Source of the DNA: Ruminococcus sp.
GTDB taxonomy: Bacteria; Bacillota; Clostridia; Oscillospirales; Ruminococcaceae
Length of the DNA: 7,676 bases
Direction: 5' to 3'
Assembly: GCA_014799765.1 (NCBI GenBank)
Contig: JAAVHK010000033.1
Span: 1 to 7,676, forward strand
The notes under the pieces are model-generated. The model was not told the origin of the DNA, searched no databases, and saw only the letters and a list, made by a program, of their open reading frames with translations. Position 1 is the first letter of the stretch. Every line of letters starts with the position of its first letter. Shown piece after piece: positions 1 through 5,078 of this stretch. The translations under genes and the position numbers were made by a program.

Positions 1-2
1 AG

Positions 3-31
3 ATTATAACATATATTATTATTTATTTCAA
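3..31 (-). promoter_or_regulatory. Outward-facing sigma-A-like promoter for a gene left of the window
   Basis: Read on the minus strand, TTGAAA (26-31) is followed after exactly 17 bp by TATAAT (3-8). A TG one base upstream of the -10 makes it an extended -10. The -35 matches the consensus at five of six positions and the -10 at six of six. Transcription would leave the window leftward, so an unseen gene diverges from alr. The region is AT-rich, so chance matches are possible, but the spacing and extended -10 favour a real promoter. Confidence 0.6.
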
Positions 32-84
32 GACATTTTCAGGTATACGGTAAATTTTAGTGAACTTTGCACAAAAAAGCAAGA

Positions 85-102
85 AAGGAAATGACGAAAA
101 TG
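85..102 (+). promoter_or_regulatory. Ribosome binding site that sets the alr start
   Basis: AAGGAA (85-90) lies 9 nt before the ATG at 100. The same frame is open further upstream, from a TTG at 67 and an ATG at 91. The ATG at 91 abuts the Shine-Dalgarno sequence, and the TTG would put that sequence inside the coding region. Only the ATG at 100 has correct spacing, and it also gives a normal Alr N-terminus. No convincing plus-strand promoter was seen in 1-84. Confidence 0.7.
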
Positions 103-1233
103 AAACCATATTTAAAAAGAGCATGGGCAGAAGTTTCACTGTCGCAACTCGGACACAATGTGGAAATAATAAAGAAACTCAATTCACCGTCAACTGAAAT
201 AATGGCGGTAGTCAAGGTAGATGCTTATGGACATGGTGATGAGCAGGTCTGTAAGTACCTGTACGGTGAGTGTGGGATAAAGTACTTTGCGGTATCCAAT
301 CTTGACGAGGCAATAGCAGTCCGGAAATACTGTCCGGAATCGGAAATATTTATCTTAGGATATACTCCGCCGGAATACGCCCACGAGATAGCGGAGTATA
401 ACATAATACAGGGCGTTATCTCAACGGAATACGCCGTCAGACTGTCAGAAAATACGCCTGCTCCGATAAGATGTCATGTAAAGATAGATACCGGTATGGG
501 AAGAATAGGTCTGAAACATGATACTCCCGAAGCGTGTGCCGATGAGATAGAAAACATCATGAAAACCGGAAAACTTACAGTAGAGGGAATATATACACAT
601 TTTGCGGTTGCCGACAGCGATACGCCTGATAATATAGCATATACCGATAAACAGGAAAAATTCATATGCGATACGTATAAAATACTTACAGAAAGAAATA
701 TTAAATTCAGACATCTGCATTTCATGAACAGTGCCGGAACGTGCTACCGGAATAATCCGGAAAGTACATTGGCAAGAGTAGGTATTATTATGTACGGACT
801 TCACCCCGATATAAGTCTTGAAATTCCGGAGGGTATAAAACCAGTAATGTCAGTAAAAGCGGTAATATCGCACGTCAAGACGGTAGAAAAAGGCGACTGT
901 ATAAGTTACGGACGGACTTTCACAGCAGACCGTACTATGAAAATAGCTACCGTGACGGTAGGTTATGCCGACGGCTATTCAAGACTTCTGTCGTCGAAAG
1001 GTGAGATACTCGTACACGGTAAGCGTTGTAAGATAGTCGGCAGGGTATGTATGGACCAGTTAATGATTAATGTCAGTGACGTTGACGCACAAGCCGGTGA
1101 CATAGTAACATTGATAGGTACGGACGGTAACGACTGCATCACCGCTGACGAACTCGCCGGAAAATACGGTACAATCGGATACGAGGTTGTATGCGGTATA
1201 TCGAAAAGAGTACCGAGAATCTATATTGAATAA
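100..1233 (+). CDS. alr: Alanine racemase (PLP-dependent, fold type III)
   Basis: Cytoplasmic enzyme interconverting L- and D-alanine, supplying D-alanine for peptidoglycan. The 377-residue protein has the usual length and the landmarks of the family. These are the PLP lysine Lys39 in KVDAYGHG, Arg135 in KIDTGMGRIG, Arg226 (RVGIIMYG; the pyridine-nitrogen arginine, usually followed by Pro, here Val), the catalytic Tyr270 in SYGRTF, and Met318-Asp319 in GRVCMDQ. An N-terminal TIM barrel is followed by a C-terminal beta domain starting near residue 250. There is no membrane domain, so it is not a full-length VanT-type membrane serine racemase, although sequence alone cannot exclude activity on serine. 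The start at 100 is chosen because AAGGAA sits 9 nt upstream; an in-frame TTG at 67 would add 11 residues. The radical SAM gene follows after 17 bp and is probably cotranscribed. Confidence 0.95.
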   Translation: MKPYLKRAWAEVSLSQLGHNVEIIKKLNSPSTEIMAVVKVDAYGHGDEQVCKYLYGECGIKYFAVSNLDEAIAVRKYCPESEIFILGYTPPEYAHEIAEYNIIQGVISTEYAVRLSENTPAPIRCHVKIDTGMGRIGLKHDTPEACADEIENIMKTGKLTVEGIYTHFAVADSDTPDNIAYTDKQEKFICDTYKILTERNIKFRHLHFMNSAGTCYRNNPESTLARVGIIMYGLHPDISLEIPEGIKPVMSVKAVISHVKTVEKGDCISYGRTFTADRTMKIATVTVGYADGYSRLLSSKGEILVHGKRCKIVGRVCMDQLMINVSDVDAQAGDIVTLIGTDGNDCITADELAGKYGTIGYEVVCGISKRVPRIYIE

Positions 1234-1250
1234 AACGGAGGTAATAAGAA

Positions 1251-1865
1251 ATGAAAAAAGCTATGACAATTTCCTATGAAGTAGGTAATAATCTTTATCT
1301 GAATATCACGAATAAATGCCCGTGTTTGTGTACATTCTGTATAAGAAATTCAGATGACGGTGCATACGGTTCAGACCCTTTATGGCTGGAGCATGAACCG
1401 ACTTTCGAGGAAATAATGGCAGACCTTAACAGCCGTAATCTTGAAAAATATACGGAAATAGTTTTCTGCGGTTACGGTGAGCCGACGTGTCGGCTTGATA
1501 CAGTATTAGTTGTTGCAGACAAATTAAAAGCACGTCTGTCATGTCCGGTACTCCGTATAAATACGAACGGACTTTCAGACCTTATAAACGGTAAGTCAAC
1601 AGCGAAAAGCCTCTGTAATGTAATGGATATAATTTCCGTAAGTCTTAACGCCGGTACGAAAGAAGAGTACATGAAAGTGACACGTCCTAAATATCCGGAG
1701 GCTTTCGAGGCTATGCAGAAATTCACTGCCGACTGTGTAAAGACAGAATCCGCAGAGGTTGTAATGTCTGTAGTAGATGTCATATCACCGGAACAGATTG
1801 AAGCCTCACGGAAGATAGCGGAAACTCTCGGAGCTAAACTCCGTATACGTGCCTATGAAGAATAA
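1251..1865 (+). CDS. TatD-associated-type radical SAM protein
   Basis: A small radical SAM protein of 204 residues. The iron-sulfur/SAM motif CX3CX2C is at Cys23, Cys27 and Cys30 (KCPCLCTFC). It is followed by GYGEPT (74-79, the GGE-type SAM-binding motif) and RINTNG (102-107). The NxTNKCPCxCTFCIR signature and short length fit the family often called 'radical SAM protein, TatD family-associated', whose substrate is unknown to me. There is no SPASM or other auxiliary cluster domain. Cys25 is an extra cysteine inside the cluster loop. GGAGGT (1237-1242), 8 nt before the ATG, supports the start. It lies 17 bp after alr with no terminator between, so the two likely share a transcript. No tatD gene is visible in this window. 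The family call rests on recognition rather than a search. Confidence 0.88.
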   Translation: MKKAMTISYEVGNNLYLNITNKCPCLCTFCIRNSDDGAYGSDPLWLEHEPTFEEIMADLNSRNLEKYTEIVFCGYGEPTCRLDTVLVVADKLKARLSCPVLRINTNGLSDLINGKSTAKSLCNVMDIISVSLNAGTKEEYMKVTRPKYPEAFEAMQKFTADCVKTESAEVVMSVVDVISPEQIEASRKIAETLGAKLRIRAYEE

Positions 1866-1874
1866 TTATGCAAA

Positions 1875-1915
1875 TTGCACTGTTTTTTACTTAACTATTT
1901 GTGCAGAATTTTTTT
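1875..1915 (+). terminator. Possible weak rho-independent terminator after the radical SAM gene
   Basis: TTGCAC (1875-1880) can pair with GTGCAG (1901-1906) as a 6-bp stem with one G-T pair, followed by AA and seven T (1909-1915). The 20-nt loop is long, so the hairpin is marginal. Its position between the stop at 1865 and the ilvE promoter is right for ending the alr transcript. Confidence 0.35.
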
Positions 1916-1924
1916 AATATTCTA

Positions 1925-1953
1925 TGGAAAATATCGTAGAAATATGATATAAT
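1925..1953 (+). promoter_or_regulatory. ilvE promoter (sigma-A-like, extended -10)
   Basis: TATAAT (1948-1953) is a perfect -10, preceded by TG at 1945-1946 (extended -10). TGGAAA (1925-1930) is a four-of-six -35 match at exactly 17 bp spacing. The predicted start near 1960 gives a leader of roughly 45 nt to the ATG at 2007. That is too short for a T-box or other large leader regulator, and none was seen. Confidence 0.7.
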
Positions 1954-2006
1954 ATGTAGTTGGTGAAACTTTTTATAAATCTGATATGAAAGTTGGTTGT
2001 AAAAAA

Positions 2007-3074
2007 ATGGAAATCAAATTCACAAAAGCAGAAGTTCTTAAAGAAAAACCTGCTCCGGATGCCAAGTTAGGTTTCGGACACATCTTCACAGATTATATGC
2101 TAATCATGCCATACGACGAGGGACAGGGCTGGCATGACCCTGAAATAAGACCTTACGGCAATATCGAACTCTCACCGTCTGCAATGTGTCTGCATTACGG
2201 TCAGACGGTTTTTGAAGGTCTGAAGGCATACAGAACAGCCGATAACAAAGTACAGCTTTTCAGACCCGACGAAAATTTCAGACGTCTTAACAGGTCAAAC
2301 GAAAGACTTGTTATACCGGAATTACCGGAAGAACTCGGTATGGAATGTCTCATGAAACTCCTTGAAATCGAAAAAGACTGGGTACCCTCCAAAGACGGCG
2401 AATCCCTTTACATAAGACCGTTCATATTTGCTGTTGACCCGTTCTTAGGCGTTAAACCTGCCTCACAGTATTATTTCATGATAATACTTTCACCGTCGGG
2501 GGCATACTATGAAAGCGGTCTGAATCCGGTAAATATATACGTTGAAAGTAAGTACGTGCGTGCGGTACGTGGTGGAATGGGTTACGCAAAGACAGGCGGT
2601 AACTATGCGGCATCGCTTATAGGTCAGGACGAGGCACACAAACAGAATTATTCACAGGTTCTGTGGCTTGACGGTGTGGAACAGAAGTACATTGAAGAAG
2701 TCGGAGCTATGAATATTTTCTTTGTAATCGACGGAAAAGTAGTAACACCTATGTTACAGGGCAGTATTCTCCCCGGTATAACAAGAAAATCCGCTATTGA
2801 AGTATGCAAATCAAAGGGCATAGAGGTAGAGGAAAGAAGAATAACCATTCAGGAAATCGCCGACGCATACGACGCAGGCAAACTCAATGAAGTTTTCGGT
2901 ACTGGTACGGCAGCGGTTATATCACCGGTAGGACATCTTAAATGGAATGATAAGGTAATGGAAATCAACGACAACAAGATAGGTAAAATCTCACAGATGT
3001 TATACGATACAATGACAGGTATACAGTGGGGTAAGATTGAAGATACTTTCGGCTGGACTGTCGAGGTAAAATAA
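2007..3074 (+). CDS. ilvE: Branched-chain amino acid aminotransferase (group II, fold type IV)
   Basis: Cytoplasmic PLP enzyme that transfers amino groups between glutamate/2-oxoglutarate and leucine, isoleucine, valine or their 2-oxo acids. At 355 residues it matches the longer group II branch (similar in length to eukaryotic BCATs) rather than the ~309-residue E. coli type. Visible landmarks are LGFGHIFTDYM near the N-terminus, LHYGQTVFEGLKAYR, the PLP lysine Lys195 in GYAKTGGNYAAS, EVGAMNIFFV, and GTGTAAVISPVG near the C-terminus. The start is uncertain: an in-frame ATG at 1986 would add seven residues (MKVGCKK), and neither ATG has a good Shine-Dalgarno sequence. The ATG at 2007 is preferred because MEIKFTKAEV is where family members usually begin. 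It appears monocistronic, with its own promoter upstream and a strong terminator immediately downstream. Confidence 0.94.
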   Translation: MEIKFTKAEVLKEKPAPDAKLGFGHIFTDYMLIMPYDEGQGWHDPEIRPYGNIELSPSAMCLHYGQTVFEGLKAYRTADNKVQLFRPDENFRRLNRSNERLVIPELPEELGMECLMKLLEIEKDWVPSKDGESLYIRPFIFAVDPFLGVKPASQYYFMIILSPSGAYYESGLNPVNIYVESKYVRAVRGGMGYAKTGGNYAASLIGQDEAHKQNYSQVLWLDGVEQKYIEEVGAMNIFFVIDGKVVTPMLQGSILPGITRKSAIEVCKSKGIEVEERRITIQEIADAYDAGKLNEVFGTGTAAVISPVGHLKWNDKVMEINDNKIGKISQMLYDTMTGIQWGKIEDTFGWTVEVK

Positions 3075-3087
3075 CTGAATAATTTTA

Positions 3088-3120
3088 AAGACCGGATTTG
3101 TAAAAAAATCCGGTTTTTTT
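3088..3120 (+). terminator. Rho-independent terminator of ilvE
   Basis: A perfect 9-bp stem, ACCGGATTT (3091-3099) with AAATCCGGT (3106-3114), closes a 6-nt loop. Seven T (3114-3120) follow, the first of which is also the last stem base. It begins 17 bp after the ilvE stop. Confidence 0.92.
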
Positions 3121-3136
3121 GTAAACTTTTTCTGAA

Positions 3137-3170
3137 CAGACAATCGTGTGTCTGATATTATTTGTATAAT
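3137..3170 (+). promoter_or_regulatory. Possible promoter with inverted repeat over the -35 position
   Basis: TATAAT (3165-3170) is a perfect -10, but no good -35 hexamer exists at 16-18 bp spacing. That position lies within the perfect 6-bp inverted repeat CAGACA (3137-3142) / TGTCTG (3149-3154). A weak -35 covered by a palindrome would fit a regulated promoter, which is inference. It would transcribe the start-less small frame at 3216-3320. Confidence 0.35.
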
Positions 3171-3198
3171 ATTATGTATAGGGGAAATCTTTAAAAAT

Positions 3199-3320
3199 AA
3201 GGAGGAAAATTTTAACTTTGTGGTAAATTACCGAGAAAAATTGGTTATGAGGTAGTAAAAGGTACTAAATGTGCATTCTGTCAGAATGTATTTTATGACC
3301 CGTTCTATAAAAAAATATAA
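3199..3320 (+). pseudogene. Small start-less CxxC reading frame (remnant or non-standard start)
   Basis: AAGGAGG (3199-3205) is a strong Shine-Dalgarno sequence. Ten nt later, directly after a TAA stop (3213-3215), a frame runs 34 codons from CTT at 3216 to TAA at 3318-3320. It encodes LCGKLPRKIGYEVV, then KGTKCAFCQNVFYDPFYKKI. The CAFC pair looks like half of a zinc-ribbon or metal-binding knuckle, and the codons look like real coding sequence. There is no ATG, GTG or TTG in this frame. The nearby TTG (3218) and GTG (3220) lie in other frames and stop after 2 and 11 codons. The best reading is a small gene that lost its start by mutation or a small indel. A rare start codon such as ATT at 3240 is possible but lacks a ribosome binding site. 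I do not recognise the protein. Confidence 0.35.
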
Positions 3321-3336
3321 TACATAGTCCTCTTTC

Positions 3337-3421
3337 AGTAAACCACGGCAAACATAAATTAAAAATTCATAATTATTAATTATTAATTATAAATTAACGA
3401 TAAGTAAACCTCGGCAAACAT
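3337..3421. repeat. Two 19-bp direct repeats flanking an AT-rich spacer
   Basis: AGTAAACCACGGCAAACAT (3337-3355) and AGTAAACCTCGGCAAACAT (3403-3421) differ at one base, with starts 66 bp apart. The 47-bp spacer is almost entirely A and T (TAATTAT units, for example ATAATTA at 3370-3376 and TAATTAT at 3384-3390) and can fold on itself. No open frame or transposase is present. It could be a remnant of a small mobile or interspersed element, or a pair of protein-binding sites upstream of the serC promoter. Confidence 0.7.
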
Positions 3422-3446
3422 TTTTTTAAAAAATCTCCGGTATATA

Positions 3447-3475
3447 TTGACTTTTCTTTCCGGAAATAGTATAAT
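3447..3475 (+). promoter_or_regulatory. serC operon promoter (strong sigma-A-like)
   Basis: TTGACT (3447-3452) and TATAAT (3470-3475) match the consensus at five and six of six positions, with the ideal 17-bp spacer. The predicted transcription start is near 3482, giving a leader of about 46 nt to the serC ATG. Confidence 0.88.
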
Positions 3476-3479
3476 TTAC

Positions 3480-3495
3480 TTGTATAGCGATACAA
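3480..3495. promoter_or_regulatory. Palindrome at the serC transcription start, candidate operator
   Basis: TTGTAT (3480-3485) and ATACAA (3490-3495) form a perfect 6-bp inverted repeat around AGCG. It sits on the predicted transcription start, where a repressor would block initiation. The RNA hairpin would have a short, weak stem, so a DNA-binding site is more likely than an attenuator. The regulator is unknown. Confidence 0.45.
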
Positions 3496-3528
3496 AGCTA
3501 AATTTCAATATTTTGGAGGTTTTTTCAA

Positions 3529-4614
3529 ATGAGCAGAGTTTATAACTTCAGTGCCGGACCTGCTGTACTTCCGGAAGAAGTTCTGGAAGAAGCACGTGAC
3601 GAAATGCTTGATTACAAAGGTACGGGTATGTCTGTTATGGAGATGTCACACCGTTCAAAAGCCTATGATGCTATCATCAAGGAAGCTGAACAGGATTTGC
3701 GTGACCTCATGAACATTCCCGACAACTACAAGGTAATCTTCTTACAGGGTGGTGCATCACTTCTGTTTGCTGGCGTTCCCATGAACCTCATGAAGAACGG
3801 TAAAGGAGCATATATCATCACTGGACAATGGGCAAAGAAAGCATATCAGGAAGCACAGAAATACGGCGAAGCAGTAGCAGTAGCAACATCTGCTGACAAG
3901 ACATTCTCATATATTCCGGACTGTTCAGACCTTGACATACCGGAAGATGCAGACTATGTTTACATCTGCGAGAACAACACAATCTACGGTACAAAATTCA
4001 AGACTCTCCCGAACACAAAGGGCAAGGAACTTGTTGCCGATGTTTCGTCCTGTTTCCTTTCCGAACCGGTTGACGTTACAAAGTACGGCGTTATATACGG
4101 TGGCGTACAGAAAAATGTAGGACCTTCCGGCGTACAGATAGTGATAGTACGTGAAGACCTTATCGCAGACGGACCGGCAAAACCGTACACACCTACAATG
4201 ATGGACTGGAAAATTCAGGCTGATAACGATTCACTTTATAATACACCACCATGTTACGGAATATATATCTGCGGAAAAGTATTCAAGTGGATAAAGAAAA
4301 TGGGCGGGCTGGAGGCTATGAAAGTCCATAACGAGAAGAAAGCCAAGATTCTGTACGATTTCCTTGACAGCAGTAAGTTATTCAAAGGTACTGTAGCACC
4401 GGAAGACCGTTCACTTATGAACGTACCGTTTGTGACAGGTAACGAAGAACTCGACAAGAAGTTTGTAGCGGAAGCAAAGTCAGCAGGTTTTGAGAACCTC
4501 AAAGGACACAGAACAGTAGGCGGTATGAGAGCGTCTATATATAACGCTATGCCAATTGAGGGCGTTGAAAAACTCGTTGAGTTCATGAAGAAGTTTGAAG
4601 AAGAAAACGCCTGA
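3529..4614 (+). CDS. serC: Phosphoserine aminotransferase
   Basis: PLP enzyme (fold type I, class V) converting 3-phosphohydroxypyruvate and glutamate to O-phosphoserine and 2-oxoglutarate, the second step of serine synthesis; it can also act in the pyridoxal phosphate pathway in some bacteria. The 361-residue protein is full length. Landmarks are YNFSAGPAVLPEEVL at the N-terminus, SHRSKAYDAI with His41-Arg42 (substrate phosphate binding), FLQGGAS, the PLP lysine Lys195 in YGGVQKNVGPSG, and GHRTVGGMRASIYNAMP (326-342), the family's C-terminal signature. GGAGG (3515-3519), 9 nt before the ATG, fixes the start. It is the first gene of a likely serC-membrane protein-serA operon, with the next gene only 2 bp after its stop. 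Confidence 0.98.
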   Translation: MSRVYNFSAGPAVLPEEVLEEARDEMLDYKGTGMSVMEMSHRSKAYDAIIKEAEQDLRDLMNIPDNYKVIFLQGGASLLFAGVPMNLMKNGKGAYIITGQWAKKAYQEAQKYGEAVAVATSADKTFSYIPDCSDLDIPEDADYVYICENNTIYGTKFKTLPNTKGKELVADVSSCFLSEPVDVTKYGVIYGGVQKNVGPSGVQIVIVREDLIADGPAKPYTPTMMDWKIQADNDSLYNTPPCYGIYICGKVFKWIKKMGGLEAMKVHNEKKAKILYDFLDSSKLFKGTVAPEDRSLMNVPFVTGNEELDKKFVAEAKSAGFENLKGHRTVGGMRASIYNAMPIEGVEKLVEFMKKFEEENA

Positions 4615-4616
4615 TT

Positions 4617-5060
4617 ATGTTGTGGATATTTGTAGTTTTTCTTATGGGTTGCGTATTTACGGCATACGGTATATGGGAAAATAAAACAAAATATTCAGAC
4701 AGACAGTTTTCAACCGGCAGGGTTATAGAACATAGATTCCCGAAAAGTATAGGGTATATGGTTATTGTTAATCGTGCTTGTGGTATGATTATTCCTGTCG
4801 TTGAATTAACAAATAAAAACGGCAAGGTCATAACAATACCACTTAATACAGGCATACCGAAGATGTATTTAAAAGATTATCCCGAATTTGATATAGGCGG
4901 AAAACTTGCTGTTTCATTTTTCGGGGATAATCCGAAAGAATGTTATCTTGAAAATCATTGTATGAAACAGACCGTCGTGAAGACAAGTATGTGTCTTTTC
5001 GGTGGAATCATACTGATTATGTTTGCTGTTGTTATGATATTATTCTATATCTCAGTTTAA
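4617..5060 (+). CDS. Small membrane protein with two terminal helices (DUF3592-like)
   Basis: Function not recognised. The 147-residue protein has a hydrophobic helix at residues about 1-19 and another at about 124-146. The roughly 100-residue domain between them probably lies on one side of the membrane. Its pattern (TGRVIEHRF, then IIPVVELTNKNGK, then a GGKLAVSFFGDNPKECYL motif) resembles DUF3592-type proteins: a G-V start, a P-V-V-E strand and a G-x-x-V-x-Y/F-x-x-x-N-P end. That assignment is my inference. The ATG lies 2 bp after the serC stop, and the only Shine-Dalgarno-like sequence is the purine-rich GAAGAAG end of serC, suggesting translational coupling. serA follows 18 bp after its stop, so it lies within the serine operon with no promoter or terminator of its own. 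Confidence 0.75.
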   Translation: MLWIFVVFLMGCVFTAYGIWENKTKYSDRQFSTGRVIEHRFPKSIGYMVIVNRACGMIIPVVELTNKNGKVITIPLNTGIPKMYLKDYPEFDIGGKLAVSFFGDNPKECYLENHCMKQTVVKTSMCLFGGIILIMFAVVMILFYISV

Positions 5061-5078
5061 GAAAGAGGTTATTTTAAA

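Larger units (their letters stand above)
3075..3528. other. 454-bp gene-poor gap between ilvE and serC
   Basis: In order this holds the ilvE terminator (3088-3120), an inverted repeat CAGACA-N6-TGTCTG (3137-3154) beside a -10-like TATAAT (3165-3170), a Shine-Dalgarno sequence (3199-3205) before a start-less 34-codon frame (3216-3320), and two 19-bp direct repeats (3337-3355 and 3403-3421) around an AT-rich spacer. The serC promoter and leader (3447-3528) close it. I saw no tRNA, T-box or recognisable riboswitch, and no intact gene with a standard start codon. Confidence 0.7.

Noticed and set aside
40..66. Plus-strand promoter for alr around TATACG/TAAATT
   Set aside because: No -35 hexamer of acceptable quality at 16-18 bp from either box. 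The alr promoter remains unidentified.
67..99. TTG start giving an 11-residue longer Alr
   Set aside because: The Shine-Dalgarno sequence AAGGAA (85-90) would fall inside the coding region. The ATG at 100 has correct spacing and a normal family N-terminus.
100..163. Alr as a VanT-type serine racemase because of serine genes nearby
   Set aside because: It has no N-terminal membrane domain and no other van genes are present. The serine operon is a separate transcription unit more than 2 kb away.
445..804. 119-codon minus-strand frame opposite alr
   Set aside because: Antisense shadow of a clear alanine racemase, with no promoter, ribosome binding site or recognisable domain.
3337..3421. CRISPR-like array from the direct repeats
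   Set aside because: Only two 19-bp copies, with an AT-only low-complexity spacer and no cas genes.
3075..3528. T-box, serine riboswitch or tRNA in the long gap before serC
   Set aside because: No T-box sequence, no tRNA-like arms and no recognised riboswitch core were seen. The leader downstream of the serC promoter is only about 46 nt.
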